The position numbers and the translations under genes were made by a program. From the NCBI RefSeq assembly GCF_003149105.1, contig NZ_QGDS01000014.1:36879-100878 (forward strand): 64,000 nucleotides of DNA, read 5' to 3'. This stretch comes from Faecalicatena contorta (GTDB taxonomy: Bacteria > Bacillota > Clostridia > Lachnospirales > Lachnospiraceae). Below the pieces are notes generated by a model, which had not been told where the DNA came from, made no database searches, and worked only from the letters and a program-made list of their open reading frames with translations. Shown in pieces: positions 8,716 through 18,476 of the stretch; the first letter of the stretch is position 1, and the number at the start of each line of letters is the position of its first letter.

Positions 8716-8908
8716 ATTTGTTACCATTCCTTTATTTTCTACTAAACACTGGGAACATGCTGTATTCTCCGTAATCTTTATTGCTGACCGCTTCCAGCCA
8801 TTCATTGGACGCCCCCTGAGATCACACCTTTCGCCTATTTCTTAACAAGATAAGCCGCAGGTACAGAAGATATCCATAAATATGTAGTCTAAACTGCTTC
8901 ACAAATAA

Positions 8909-9898
8909 TTAATCAACAAGGTCATTTTGGAATCTTGAAAGATGCTCGTACGGAAGAATAAGTCTTCCCCGGTATAGGCCGCAGCCATCGTTAATAAGTG
9001 AATTATCCGCTGCTGAAAACATATTTACATCCAATTTCGATAATTCAAGCTGCTGCAACATAATACCTCTTTCATAAGCATCATCAAAATAAATATTTTC
9101 TCCTTTTGGAATTGCATCTCGTTTAGCTCTTTCACTTTCCTGCCGTTTTTCGTAGCCTAAATGATTGGCAGGGCCAATTTCAGCAAAATCGTCCATTTCT
9201 TTTGTACGCAGTTGTACTTCCACATAACAACGTGCAATATTATCATAAAATGTTATATGCAGCGAACGATAGCCACTGGACTCTGGATTGACAATATAAT
9301 CTCTATAATATGGGCTTGCACCCTCTCTTAACAAAGGTGATTTTTTCTTCCCCTTAAAAGAAGATATTTCTGCGGTGAATCCGCGTTCCTCCATGAAACC
9401 AAGCAACTGGTTGGCAACATCATATAAATATTTATTTTCTTCATCCGCACAAATTTCACCTTCTTTCAGATGACATTTTGGAAGAGAAATCACGATTCTG
9501 TATGCAATCAGGTCCCGAAAACAGTTTAAATAGTTTTTCAGTTCAGGAAGCGAAGGGTAATTTCCGTGTTTAATATAATACTCGTAAATATATTCCACAA
9601 TGTATCCGTTAAATTTTGCTTCCGCCCGTATCAGAGATTTAATTCGGCCCTTAAAAGTAAATGCAAGAAAAGGATATTCATTTGCCATATGTTTATAGAA
9701 TTCCCGAATCCGCTGAGACTGAGAAGTCAGGAATTCGTTGTGCTGTAAAAGGTCCGCAATTTGAAGTAAAAAATTACAGTGCACAAGATCAATCTGATTA
9801 TGAGTTTCTTTCGACGACTGTTTCAAATCTTCAGCATATCTCTGTAATATCTTAAGAACAGTATCGCCTGAGTATAAATAATCATTTAATTTTTTCAT
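8909..9898 (-). CDS. RelA/SpoT-domain GTP pyrophosphokinase-like protein
   Basis: A 329-residue protein with a central RelA/SpoT synthetase domain. GRIKSLIRAEAKF, CFRDLIAYRIVISLP, SSGYRSLHITFYDN and YVEVQLRTKEMDDFAEIG are the expected ATP/GTP-binding and catalytic stretches. There is no HD hydrolase or TGS/ACT domain, so it is not a long Rel. It is longer than the usual RelP/RelQ small synthetases, with about 90 extra N-terminal residues and a C-terminal tail. It probably makes (p)ppGpp or a related alarmone, though activity cannot be judged from sequence alone. The ATG at 9898 follows GGGGAAAA. It appears to be a single-gene unit. Confidence 0.8.
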   Translation of the reverse strand: MKKLNDYLYSGDTVLKILQRYAEDLKQSSKETHNQIDLVHCNFLLQIADLLQHNEFLTSQSQRIREFYKHMANEYPFLAFTFKGRIKSLIRAEAKFNGYIVEYIYEYYIKHGNYPSLPELKNYLNCFRDLIAYRIVISLPKCHLKEGEICADEENKYLYDVANQLLGFMEERGFTAEISSFKGKKKSPLLREGASPYYRDYIVNPESSGYRSLHITFYDNIARCYVEVQLRTKEMDDFAEIGPANHLGYEKRQESERAKRDAIPKGENIYFDDAYERGIMLQQLELSKLDVNMFSAADNSLINDGCGLYRGRLILPYEHLSRFQNDLVD

Positions 9899-10009
9899 TA
9901 TAATTTTCCCCATCTGTTCATTTTTTCACAGATGCACTTTCCTAAGTGCTTAAATATCTATCTCAATCCCAGACTTGAATTCGGAAGTTTTTCACTTTTT
10001 CATATTGGA

Positions 10010-11743
10010 TTATAGAGAAGATTTACGATCTGCATTTTCCGTTTTTTTCTTTTCTCTTTCAATGGCTTGCAATGCTTCTGTTTTACTTCCGGTGGTGGAC
10101 CGAATCGAGAAAGCAATGTTCACAATATGATCCGATATTCTTTGCAATGAAAACAGAACGGAATAAATGCTTTTTGATACCTCAACAGGGTACATTCCAG
10201 AACTTAGGCGTACCACATGTTCGTTACGTGTAGAGGATATTAGTTTTTTAATTTTCTTGTGAAGGTTTGAAATTTTTCTAAAATTTTCAGTTCTACGCTT
10301 TATAAACGCATCAACCCCTAAGTCGAACATTTCGGATATGTGCCCGTGGATTAGGTTAAGCTCATCTTTGGTCTGATCTAAAAATTTTACATTACATTCC
10401 TTCATATAGCTGGTTTCTTTTACCAAAAGTATCGCGTAATCGCCCAGTCGCTCAATATCGTTTGTTACATGATGCAATCCGCCGACCAGTTTTTCGTCAT
10501 CAGCGAATTTAGTAACTGATGAAATTTTGATGAAAAAGCTTGTGAGCTTATTTGTTAAGAAATCAATACGATATTCAACATCGGCAATTTTTTTGCTTTC
10601 ACTCATATCTTCTTTGACCAATGAAGCAAAAGAACGATCAATGTTCTCCTTTGCGAGAATCGCCATATCGTGCAATTCCTTTAATGCTTGTTCAATGGCA
10701 ACCGCCGGAGTTTGCAAGAAACTCTCATCAATATATGACAATTCTTCCAGCTTCTGTTGCTTATCTTTCACTAAACTTGTCACTAAATTAACTAACGGGT
10801 CAATAAATACGAGCAACACTAAAGTGTAAATAGTATTATAAATCAGGTTAAATGTTGCAAGGCTAAACTGGGGTTTTCCGGGAAACAGACTTTCAAACAT
10901 GTTGCTAATGGGTTCTCTAAAAAGAACCAGAATAATCGAAAAAGCTACCGCACCAATTACACTGGTAATCAGATGGAATAGTGCGATACGTTTTCCGTTA
11001 GCGTTCGTGGACAGGGAGGCCATAATGCCATCGCTGCAGGTTCCTATATTTGCTCCCATCATTAAGAAAAACGATTGATCTATATTGTGGATAACTCCCG
11101 TAGCCAAGAAAGCTATAAAAACACCGGTTGCTGCCGTAGATGACTGTATGATGCCTGTAAAAAGAATCCCTAATATCACCAGCAAGATGGGATTTTGCAT
11201 GATTTCATATTTGAATACTTTAGAGAGTTGAATGCTCAGCGTTGAATCTGCTCCGCCGATTGCGTTTTCCATCACTTCCATCCCGATAAACAGCATTCCA
11301 AATCCGATTAAAAATGGTGCAATTTTATTAAGGGTTTCATTACTAGTGGAAAAAATGATGATGACACCGACAAACGCAACCGCTGCAAAAACAGAGCTAA
11401 TGCTAAAGCCACCTTTGCTGATACCTGAAAGGGCAAATATAAATGCTGTAAGAGTGGTACCTACTTTTGCACCTAAGATAAAACCTGAGCCTTGCTTGAC
11501 TGTTACAATATTCGCATGAGCAAGTCCGACTGTCATAATCGAAGAGGCTGAAGAAGATTGGACAAGTACGGTAGCCCCAATTCCGATTCCGTAATTAAAA
11601 ACTCTGTTTTTGTTGATTTTTTTGAAAAGATTTCTTATTCCTGATCCTGCGCTTTGTTCCAAACCAGAGCTCATCTGCTTCATGCCAAACATAAACACAG
11701 CAACTCCACCTAACATAAGCATTAAATTCATTAATATTTCCAT
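10010..11743 (-). CDS. Na/Pi cotransporter family protein (NptA-PhoU)
   Basis: A 577-residue membrane protein. Two Na_Pi_cotrans repeats carry the QSSSASS and QSSTAAT signatures (near 62 and 201) that line the transport path in this family. About eight helices fill the first 320 residues. A cytoplasmic PhoU-like four-helix region follows (from about 350), with HHVTNDIERLGDYAILLVKE as its typical motif. It likely imports phosphate with sodium, with the PhoU part acting as a regulator. GGGAGAAG lies before the ATG. It is about 30 bases beyond the RumA-type methyltransferase gene on the same strand. Confidence 0.92.
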   Translation of the reverse strand: MEILMNLMLMLGGVAVFMFGMKQMSSGLEQSAGSGIRNLFKKINKNRVFNYGIGIGATVLVQSSSASSIMTVGLAHANIVTVKQGSGFILGAKVGTTLTAFIFALSGISKGGFSISSVFAAVAFVGVIIIFSTSNETLNKIAPFLIGFGMLFIGMEVMENAIGGADSTLSIQLSKVFKYEIMQNPILLVILGILFTGIIQSSTAATGVFIAFLATGVIHNIDQSFFLMMGANIGTCSDGIMASLSTNANGKRIALFHLITSVIGAVAFSIILVLFREPISNMFESLFPGKPQFSLATFNLIYNTIYTLVLLVFIDPLVNLVTSLVKDKQQKLEELSYIDESFLQTPAVAIEQALKELHDMAILAKENIDRSFASLVKEDMSESKKIADVEYRIDFLTNKLTSFFIKISSVTKFADDEKLVGGLHHVTNDIERLGDYAILLVKETSYMKECNVKFLDQTKDELNLIHGHISEMFDLGVDAFIKRRTENFRKISNLHKKIKKLISSTRNEHVVRLSSGMYPVEVSKSIYSVLFSLQRISDHIVNIAFSIRSTTGSKTEALQAIEREKKKTENADRKSSL

Positions 11744-11774
11744 TGTACTTCTCCCTATATTTATTATCTATTTC

Positions 11775-13142
11775 TTACTTCACCTTGTATAGCAGACAGC
11801 ATGTCTCAACATGCACCGTCGAACAGAATTGGTCTACTGCCACGCATTTCACTACCTCATACCCCCGCGCCTGCATCATCTCCAAATCTCTTGCCAAACT
11901 TGTAACCTTGCAAGATATATACACAATTTTCTCCACCTGATAATCCAGTATTTTCGGCAGCGCCTTTGGATGTATCCCATCTCTCGGCGGGTCCAGCACA
12001 ATTACATCCGGCTTCTCTTCTATTTCATCAAGCACCTTAAATACATCCCCTGCAATAAACCTGCAATTATCCAGCCCATTGCGCTTTGCATTCTCCTTTG
12101 CCGCCTCTACCGCCTCTTCAATAATCTCCACCCCGATTACTTGTTTTGCCACTGGTGCCAGTACCTGTGCAATAGTACCTGTTCCGCTAAAAAGATCATA
12201 CACCGTCATATCTTTAACATCTCCGACATACTCCCTCACCGTGTCATAAAGCACCTCTGCTGCCTGAGAATTAGGCTGGAAAAATGAAAAAGGTGTAATC
12301 TTGAATTCCATCCCCAGCAGCTTCTCATAAAAATAGTCCTGTCCATACAGAATCCCTGTTTCATCACTCTGCACCACATCAGACAGGGAATCATTTAAAA
12401 TATGCAGTATACCTACTATCCGTCCTTCCAGTTCCAGATTCAGCAATTCCTCCACTAAAGGCTGTAAATCCCATTGCTCCTGGGTCGTGGTAACCAAATT
12501 TACTAATATCTCACCAGTCCGGTCTCCTCTGCGCAGCAGCAAATGTCTAAGATATCCTACATGCTGCATTTTCTTATAATAGCTTGCATTCCTTGTTTTA
12601 AAATACTCAAGTACACAAAGCAGTATTTGGTTCATGTCTTCATGCACGAGCTTACAGTCCCCCGCTGTCAGTACATCATAAGTACTACCCTTCTTATGAA
12701 GGCCAAGAGAAAGCGGCCCGTCTTTGTACTCATCTCCAAAAGAGAATTCCATCTTATTACGATAGCCAAATTCTTTAGGGCTGGCTTTTATCCCTTCGAA
12801 AATATATTCTTTATCTACAGCCTCATCTATGATACTTTTCACCTGTCCGGCCTTCATTTTCAATTGTTCTTCATATGTCATAGTTTGATACATACATCCC
12901 CCGCAGGCAGGGAATATGCTGCAGACCGGCTCACGCATTTCCAGGGGAGATTTCTCTAATACTTCCAGAAGTCTTCCTTCTGCATTGCCGCGTTTAAATT
13001 TATTTACAATGAAACGGATTTTCTGTCCCGGAATTCCATTTTTTACTGTTACATATCTTTCTTTTTCCGGCACCCATACAAATCCCTTATTTGGGAAATC
13101 TACTTTTTCTATCCTGCCTTCGAATATTTGTCCTTTTTTCAT
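11775..13142 (-). CDS. RumA-type 23S rRNA (uracil-5)-methyltransferase
   Basis: A 455-residue RNA methyltransferase. It has an N-terminal TRAM RNA-binding domain (about 1-60), iron-sulfur cysteines in CSIFPACGGCMY and a later one at GDCKL, the SAM site DLFSGTGTIAQVLAP, the DPPRDG motif and the catalytic cysteine in IVYISCK. It ends with DQFCSTVHVETCCLL. The family methylates C5 of uridines in 23S rRNA (RlmCD/RlmD type) using SAM. Several copies are common in Clostridia, so the exact target base is uncertain. The gene starts with the TRAM domain at MKKGQIFEGRIEKVDFPNKG. Confidence 0.93.
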   Translation of the reverse strand: MKKGQIFEGRIEKVDFPNKGFVWVPEKERYVTVKNGIPGQKIRFIVNKFKRGNAEGRLLEVLEKSPLEMREPVCSIFPACGGCMYQTMTYEEQLKMKAGQVKSIIDEAVDKEYIFEGIKASPKEFGYRNKMEFSFGDEYKDGPLSLGLHKKGSTYDVLTAGDCKLVHEDMNQILLCVLEYFKTRNASYYKKMQHVGYLRHLLLRRGDRTGEILVNLVTTTQEQWDLQPLVEELLNLELEGRIVGILHILNDSLSDVVQSDETGILYGQDYFYEKLLGMEFKITPFSFFQPNSQAAEVLYDTVREYVGDVKDMTVYDLFSGTGTIAQVLAPVAKQVIGVEIIEEAVEAAKENAKRNGLDNCRFIAGDVFKVLDEIEEKPDVIVLDPPRDGIHPKALPKILDYQVEKIVYISCKVTSLARDLEMMQARGYEVVKCVAVDQFCSTVHVETCCLLYKVK

Positions 13143-13202
13143 CTTTATCTCCCGTCAGCTTATCTATGAAATCAATATACTTAAATATAATAACACAAAA
13201 AT

Positions 13203-13243
13203 AGACAGGGTGCAGTAAGTAAATCTCTACATCCTGTCCTTTA
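13203..13243 (-). terminator. Terminator of the 79-residue membrane protein gene
   Basis: On the minus strand GACAGGATGTAG pairs with CTGCACCCTGTC (two weak positions), followed by TATTTTTG. Confidence 0.6.
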
Positions 13244-13266
13244 TTTGTTTCCGTCAATATAATTGA

Positions 13267-13506
13267 TTATACCTGATCTTCCTCGCTAAAATAGTCGTCA
13301 AAATCGTCATCGAAATCTTCTTCAAAATCTTCCAGATAATCCGGCGTAAAGAAACGGTACACTCCATACGCGATAGCAGCTACTGCGGCTACTGCACCTA
13401 CGATTGCCAAAATCCAGAGTACTGTATTTTTCTGCTTTTCATCTGATTTTCTGCGCAGCAGTTCATTTAATTTTGTCTCAGCGATTAACTCCTCAACTTT
13501 GCTCAT
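13267..13506 (-). CDS. Small single-helix membrane protein with acidic tail
   Basis: A 79-residue protein. Residues 1-27 are charged and helical (MSKVEELIAETKLNELLRRK), residues 28-50 form one hydrophobic helix (VLWILAIVGAVAAVAAIAYG), and the tail is nearly all Asp/Glu with Phe and Tyr. AAAGGA lies before the ATG. Small proteins of this type sit next to pcrA in Lachnospiraceae, but I know of no function. It is read in the same direction as pcrA with a gap of about 140 bases and has its own terminator. Confidence 0.75.
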   Translation of the reverse strand: MSKVEELIAETKLNELLRRKSDEKQKNTVLWILAIVGAVAAVAAIAYGVYRFFTPDYLEDFEEDFDDDFDDYFSEEDQV

Positions 13507-13644
13507 ATCATCACGTCCTTTCCCCTTCTTCTGTTACAGGTTCATTTTTAGTTATTATATCATTATCATTTTCAGATTACTACTCATTTATGCTAAATTC
13601 TAGTGAAAAGAGTTAAAAATAAATTTCTTGTCTCTCTTGCAGGA

Positions 13645-15870
13645 TTATATTTTTTTCAATTTAGCAAAGGAGGCAAACATTTTCTTTACGCCCACCGTAT
13701 CAAACTGTACGGTTACCTCATAGTCACGTCCACCCTCTGTAATATCTGTCACGAGCCCTTCTCCAAACTTCACATGCCGCACTCTGTCACCAACCGCATA
13801 ATCAATGCTTTTTTCCTTGGTTACTGTAAACTGCTGCGCAGTTTTGCCGGTAGAAAATGCTTTTGTTTTAAATATTTGTTTCGCCTGGAAATAGGCATTT
13901 TGACTTGGAATCTCTGCACTCTCTTCGAATGCCTTTCCTGATTCTATTAATTCCACCGGGATTTCCTTGAGGAACCGGGATACTTTATTATACCTGGTTT
14001 CTCCCCGAATCATACGTTTCATGGCACAGCTTACCGTCAAATCTTCCCGGGCACGTGTAATTCCCACATAACAGAGTCTTCTCTCCTCTTCCATTTCTTC
14101 CGGGTCATCGGATGTAACTGTCATATAGCTTGGAAATAAGCCATCTTCCATTCCTGCCAGATATACATGAGGGAACTCCAGGCCTTTTGCACTATGCAGC
14201 GTCATTAAAATCACATAATCCTGATTTTCATCCAAACTGTCAATATCAGCAACCAACGCTACTTCTTCCAGGAATCCGCTCAAAGTCGGCTTTTCATCCC
14301 TGTCTGCACAGTTTTCTTCATAGGCTGCAATCTTGCTCAGCAGCTCATCAATATTTTCGATTCTCGTCTGTGCATCCTCTTTATCATCCGCTTCCAGTTC
14401 TTCTATGTAACAGGTTTTTTCAATGATTTCATTCATTAAACCTGACAGGCTTTCCGTTTGGGCTATTCCTTTAAAATACTCTATGAGAGCCACAAAGGAA
14501 TCCAGTTTTGCTGCTCCCCGTCCGATATTGGGAATCAAGTCCAATCCCTGTAATGCCTCGTAAAAGCCAATTCCACGCTCTAAAGCAGAATCCTGTACCC
14601 GGCCGATAGTCGTCAGTCCAATTCCTCTTTTAGGCACGTTAACGATTCGTCTGACTGCCAGGTCATCCCGCCCGTTATCGATGGTTTTCAGATAAGCCAG
14701 AAGGTCCTTTATTTCCCTGCGGGCATAGAAATTGACGCCGCCCACAATTTTGTAAGGAATATTAGAAGACACGAAACGCTCTTCAAACAAACGTGACTGT
14801 GCATTGGTACGGTATAAAATGGCATGATCATTATAAGAACTGCCTTCCCTTACATTTTCCCGGATATCCTCTGCAATAAAGTCAGCTTCATCATATGCTG
14901 TATCAAACTGATGGAGGTGAAGCTTTTCTCCCTCCCCGTTTTCAGTCCATAGAGATTTCTCTTTCCGCCCTACATTATTTTGGATAACTGCATTTGCTGC
15001 ATTCAAAATGTTGCCTGTGGAACGGTAATTCTGTTCCAGTTTAATAACTTTTGCATTCTGAAATTCCTTCTCGAAATTCAAAATATTTTTAATATTGGCT
15101 CCGCGGAACTTGTAAATAGACTGGTCATCATCACCTACTACACAAAGATTTTTATATTTTCCCGCTAAAAGGCTCACAAATTTGAACTGCACCGTGTTTG
15201 TATCCTGATACTCATCCACCATGATATAGCGGAATCTTTCCTGATAATATTCCAGCACTTCCGGCTGAGTCTGAAATAGTTGCACAGTTTTCACAAGCAA
15301 ATCATCAAAATCAAGGGCATTGTTTGCTCTAAGCTGCTTCTCATATTCGTGGTAAACCTTTGCAATTTTCTGCTTTCCAAAATCTCCTGCAGCATTAAGT
15401 TCATATTCCTCCGGCGAAACCATTTCGTCCTTAGCAGAAGAAATAGCGCTCAAAAGACTGCGCTCCTTATACACCTTAGTATCGATATTGACCAGTTTGC
15501 ACACATCTTTCATGAGTGTTTTCTGGTCATCTGTATCATAAATAGTGAAGTTATTATCGTACCCCAGCCTGTCAATATGCCTTCTCAATATTCTCACACA
15601 GGAAGAATGAAAGGTACTTACCCAAATGCTCTCGGAGCCGAATCCCACCAGTTGGTCTACACGCTCTCTCATTTCCCCTGCTGCCTTATTCGTAAATGTA
15701 ATGGCAAGGATATTCCACGGATTCACGCCTTTTTCCTCTATTAAGTAAGCGATTCTGTGGGTGAGAACCCTTGTCTTGCCTGAGCCTGCCCCCGCTAAAA
15801 TTAGAAGCGGTCCTTCCGTATGGAATACTGCCTCCTTCTGTTCCTTATTTAATGTATCATATATGCTCAT
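13645..15870 (-). CDS. pcrA: ATP-dependent DNA helicase PcrA/UvrD
   Basis: A 741-residue superfamily 1A helicase that unwinds DNA 3'-5' in repair and replication. Seen motifs are the Q motif (LNKEQKEAVFHTEGP), Walker A AGAGSGKTRVL, Walker B YIMVDEYQDTN, motif III GDDDQSIYKFRGA, motif IV EQNYRST, motif V MTLHSAKGLEFPHVYLAGME and motif VI YVGITRARE. The C-terminal tail ends in a Tudor-like RNA-polymerase-contact region (YAVGDRVRHVKFGEGLVTDI). I chose the ATG at 15870 (MSIYDTLNKEQ) with GGGAG upstream; the longer frame adds unrelated residues. Length is usual for PcrA. Confidence 0.96.
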   Translation of the reverse strand: MSIYDTLNKEQKEAVFHTEGPLLILAGAGSGKTRVLTHRIAYLIEEKGVNPWNILAITFTNKAAGEMRERVDQLVGFGSESIWVSTFHSSCVRILRRHIDRLGYDNNFTIYDTDDQKTLMKDVCKLVNIDTKVYKERSLLSAISSAKDEMVSPEEYELNAAGDFGKQKIAKVYHEYEKQLRANNALDFDDLLVKTVQLFQTQPEVLEYYQERFRYIMVDEYQDTNTVQFKFVSLLAGKYKNLCVVGDDDQSIYKFRGANIKNILNFEKEFQNAKVIKLEQNYRSTGNILNAANAVIQNNVGRKEKSLWTENGEGEKLHLHQFDTAYDEADFIAEDIRENVREGSSYNDHAILYRTNAQSRLFEERFVSSNIPYKIVGGVNFYARREIKDLLAYLKTIDNGRDDLAVRRIVNVPKRGIGLTTIGRVQDSALERGIGFYEALQGLDLIPNIGRGAAKLDSFVALIEYFKGIAQTESLSGLMNEIIEKTCYIEELEADDKEDAQTRIENIDELLSKIAAYEENCADRDEKPTLSGFLEEVALVADIDSLDENQDYVILMTLHSAKGLEFPHVYLAGMEDGLFPSYMTVTSDDPEEMEEERRLCYVGITRAREDLTVSCAMKRMIRGETRYNKVSRFLKEIPVELIESGKAFEESAEIPSQNAYFQAKQIFKTKAFSTGKTAQQFTVTKEKSIDYAVGDRVRHVKFGEGLVTDITEGGRDYEVTVQFDTVGVKKMFASFAKLKKI

Positions 15871-16009
15871 ATGTATCTCCCTGTCTGCTTTACGTCCTAC
15901 TGTTGCACTTTTATCTGACCATCCAAACTTTAAACTGCATAAAAGTTCTCTACTTATGAGATTATAATACAAAAGCCCGTTTCTGTCTAATGGTACTGTT
16001 TATAATCAT

Positions 16010-16194
16010 TCAAAATTAACAAAAGCATCTTTATTGATTACCAATTCTTTTGAAAAAATAGTTTCACCCTCTAAAGTATTAATTTTCAGATTACAACTCG
16101 CTCTGAAAAACTTACAGTCAAGTATACGTAAATATTCTTCAATTCCCCCCCCCACTTTATGCTTGTAATTACTGAATAGTACCCTAAAAAAAGA
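16010..16194 (-). other. Open frame without start codon; possible relic
   Basis: A minus-strand frame reads IEEYLRILDCKFFRASCNLK then INTLEGETIFSKELVINKDA and ends at 16013. It has no usable start, contains a run of nine G, and overlaps the -35 of the next gene's promoter. It may be the tail of a lost gene. The family is not recognised. Confidence 0.2.
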
Positions 16195-16195
16195 C

Positions 16196-16224
16196 TTGCT
16201 ATCTAGTTTTGAATACTATATAAT
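16196..16224 (+). promoter_or_regulatory. Promoter of the DUF1836 gene
   Basis: TTGCTA, a 17-base spacer, then TATAAT, ending 20 bases before the ATG. Confidence 0.75.
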
Positions 16225-16244
16225 AGATGCATCGAGGTGATAAT

Positions 16245-16856
16245 ATGACGATTGATACAACCGATATGCTGAACAGCATCTTAAAAAGTATCTCCCGCAT
16301 TGATTATATTCATCCGGAAGATATCCCGAATATAGATTTATATATGGATCAGGTTACAACCTTCATGGATGCCCAGCTTTCCTCTACAAAAAGATATGAT
16401 GAGGACAAGATTCTGACTAAAACCATGATAAATAATTATGCCAAGAATAATCTTCTTCCCCCACCGGTAAAGAAGAAGTATACAAAGGAGCATGTACTGG
16501 TCCTGATTTTTATCTATTATTTTAAAAATATTTTGTCAATCAAGGATATTGAGACATTACTCAGACCTATTACGGATAATGCCTTTTCTGGGGACGGCAA
16601 TTTAGATATGACTGCGCTCTATGAAGAAATCTGCGCTATGGAAAAAGCACAAATTGACCCTTTGCAGGAAGAAATTAAAAGGGCTTATGAAAAGGCTGAG
16701 ACTTCTTTTGAAAATGCAGACACGGAGGACCGCAGCTATTTACAATTGTTTTCCTTCGTATGCAGTTTAAGTTTTGATGTATATGTGAAGAAACTGTTGA
16801 TTGAAAAAATCATTGATGAGCTGCCTGCTTCCAAAGAAAAGCCTTCTAAGAAGTAA
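16245..16856 (+). CDS. DUF1836 domain-containing protein
   Basis: A 203-residue protein. The first two thirds match DUF1836: ISRIDYIHPEDIPNIDLYMD, TKTMINNYAKNNLLPPPVKK and KYTKEHVLVLIFIYYFKNIL. The KTMINNYxKxxLLPPPxxKxYxxxH stretch resembles the winged or MerR-like DNA-binding helices of this family, so it may be a regulator; this is family knowledge plus inference. The tail is acidic and helical. I chose the ATG at 16245 because GAGGTG lies just before it. It has its own promoter and ends in a terminator shared with the convergent YerC-like gene. Confidence 0.82.
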   Translation: MTIDTTDMLNSILKSISRIDYIHPEDIPNIDLYMDQVTTFMDAQLSSTKRYDEDKILTKTMINNYAKNNLLPPPVKKKYTKEHVLVLIFIYYFKNILSIKDIETLLRPITDNAFSGDGNLDMTALYEEICAMEKAQIDPLQEEIKRAYEKAETSFENADTEDRSYLQLFSFVCSLSFDVYVKKLLIEKIIDELPASKEKPSKK

Positions 16857-16861
16857 AGAGC

Positions 16862-16892
16862 AAAAAGGGAGATGCCTACGCATCTCCTTTTT
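16862..16892. terminator. Bidirectional terminator
   Basis: AAAAAGG-GAGATGC and GCATCTC-CTTTTT pair around CTAC. It serves the DUF1836 gene and overlaps the last codons of the convergent gene. Confidence 0.85.
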
Positions 16893-17181
16893 CACTCTTT
16901 CCAAGCCTTTCAAACACCATGTCATACCCATCATTTCCGTAATTTAGTGAACGGTTCACCCGGCTGATGGTAGCGGTAGAAGCGCCGGTCTTTTCTGCAA
17001 TCTCCAGATAAGTCTTCTGTCCCCTAAGCATCCTTGCAACCTCAAAGCGCTGGGAGAGTGATAACAATTCATTGATGGTGCAGATATCCTCAAAGAATGT
17101 ATAACACTCCTCTTTGTTCTTCAGACTTAATATGGCGCTAAACAAATAATCCACCGCCTCTGTCCTTATCTTCTTACTCAT
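16876..17181 (-). CDS. YerC/YecD-type TrpR-related regulator
   Basis: A 101-residue protein of the Trp repressor-like fold. It has helices typical of the YerC/YecD family (AVDYLFSAILSLKNKEECYT, FFEDICTINELLSLSQRFEV) and a helix-turn-helix (KTYLEIAEKTGASTATISRV). The family occurs across Firmicutes; it lacks the tryptophan pocket of TrpR and its targets are little known. The stop lies within the bidirectional terminator. It is a single gene with an AT-rich upstream region. Confidence 0.9.
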   Translation of the reverse strand: MSKKIRTEAVDYLFSAILSLKNKEECYTFFEDICTINELLSLSQRFEVARMLRGQKTYLEIAEKTGASTATISRVNRSLNYGNDGYDMVFERLGKSEKGDA

Positions 17182-17278
17182 ACTGCCGATCTCCTTTATC
17201 AGTCAAATGACTACTGCTACATTTTAGCACACTAAACTTTTAAAGTCCACCTTTTTATACTGTTTAAGTGGAGTGATT

Positions 17279-18001
17279 TTATTCTTTGAAGAGATTTAAG
17301 TAGGGTTTCAGCTTTTCAAAATCCGTTGTTACAATCAGCTCTTCCGGAAAGCTGCAGTGTTCCAGAATATCCTCAATATTGCAGAAATTTCCTGCATCAA
17401 CATCAACATGGGCATCGCTCCCTGTTGTCACCGGCACTTCATACTGTTTACATAAATCCAGCATTGTCAATATGTTTTCCCGTGTTCCCTGACGGAAGCT
17501 CTGGGGACGAAGGGAAGAATTGTTCAATTCCAGCAATGTGTTCGTCTCTTTGGCTGTCTTGACTAATATTTCATAATCTATTGGAAAGCGCCCGTCATCC
17601 GGGTGCCCGATTATATTTACGTAAGGCTTTTTCATTGCCTCCACATAAGCTCTCGTTACCTCTTCCATCGTACTGTCCGTCTTAAAACACGGCGGATGGA
17701 TACTGGCAATGACAATATCTAAATCTTCACATAATTTTTCCGGCAGATCAACCGTTCCATCGGAATCCAGGATATTTAACTCAGCACCAAACAGCAGACG
17801 CAGTCCATTTATTTCCCGGGGAACCACATCCAGATTTTGAAAATAAAATAAATGGCATGTACCGGGCATTTTAGGTGCATGCTCTGTCAGCGCAAGTACC
17901 TGCAGCCCTTTTGCCGCCCCTGCTGCTGCCATTTCCCGAATCGTACTGTAGGCATGGCCGCTTACCAGCGTATGTGCATGAGTATCCGCAATAAATTTCA
18001 T
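17279..18001 (-). CDS. PHP-domain phosphatase, YcdX-like
   Basis: A 240-residue PHP-domain metallohydrolase. Metal ligands are seen in ADTHAHTLVSGHAYST, the ALTEHAPKMPG stretch, FGAELNILD, VIASIHPP, IIGHPDD and TTGSDAHVD, the full set for a three-metal YcdX-type site. YcdX-like proteins are phosphatases or phosphodiesterases of uncertain cellular substrate. The ATG at 18001 has AAGGAGG seven bases upstream; the longer frame starts inside the upstream region. It is a cytoplasmic protein with no signal peptide, and is probably monocistronic. Confidence 0.88.
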   Translation of the reverse strand: MKFIADTHAHTLVSGHAYSTIREMAAAGAAKGLQVLALTEHAPKMPGTCHLFYFQNLDVVPREINGLRLLFGAELNILDSDGTVDLPEKLCEDLDIVIASIHPPCFKTDSTMEEVTRAYVEAMKKPYVNIIGHPDDGRFPIDYEILVKTAKETNTLLELNNSSLRPQSFRQGTRENILTMLDLCKQYEVPVTTGSDAHVDVDAGNFCNIEDILEHCSFPEELIVTTDFEKLKPYLNLFKE

Positions 18002-18100
18002 AACAATCCTCCTTTTCTTTTCCATTTGCTTCTAAGTATACCATAATTTTTCCAGAATACAATTTTTGTATGGGTAAATACTAGTATTGAGGTGAAATTT

Positions 18101-18316
18101 ATGTTGAATGATAAAGAAAATGAAAAAATCATTGACGATTATGATTATCTGTCAAATGCGGCATCATCTATGGACTGTACGGGCCTGATTCCTTCTCTCC
18201 CAGTTACAGACGCAGAACTGGAATCCTATAATGACCTATATCAGTACCAGCCTCCCGTAATTAGGGAAAAAACATCCAAACATGCCAATTCATCTGAAGA
18301 ATTCTCCTCAAAATAA
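18101..18316 (+). CDS. Small acidic hypothetical protein
   Basis: A 71-residue soluble protein, acidic at the N-terminus (NDKENEKIIDDYDYLSNAAS) and with a Tyr/Pro-rich middle (ESYNDLYQYQPP). GAGGTG precedes the ATG at 18101, and a strong terminator follows, so it is likely a real gene. I do not recognise a family. It resembles short conserved Lachnospiraceae proteins of unknown role. Confidence 0.65.
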   Translation: MLNDKENEKIIDDYDYLSNAASSMDCTGLIPSLPVTDAELESYNDLYQYQPPVIREKTSKHANSSEEFSSK

Positions 18317-18342
18317 TACTTTTCAATAGTATTTCCCAAATG

Positions 18343-18374
18343 AGCACCGCCATTCCCCATATGGCGGTGCTTTC
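18343..18374 (+). terminator. Terminator of the small acidic protein gene
   Basis: AGCACCGCCAT and ATGGCGGTGCT pair around a 7-base loop, followed by TTT. Confidence 0.75.
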
Positions 18375-18406
18375 GACATAATGAGTCAGGATATTGCATT
18401 TTTTCA

Positions 18407-18435
18407 TTGTCCTTCTACAAACAAAATGTTATAAT
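18407..18435 (+). promoter_or_regulatory. Promoter of the zinc-ribbon membrane protein gene
   Basis: TTGTCC, a 17-base spacer, then TATAAT, about 40 bases before the ATG. Confidence 0.7.
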
Positions 18436-18476
18436 AAAATCATTGCTAGTCATCAAAGAAAGAGAGGAATACATAA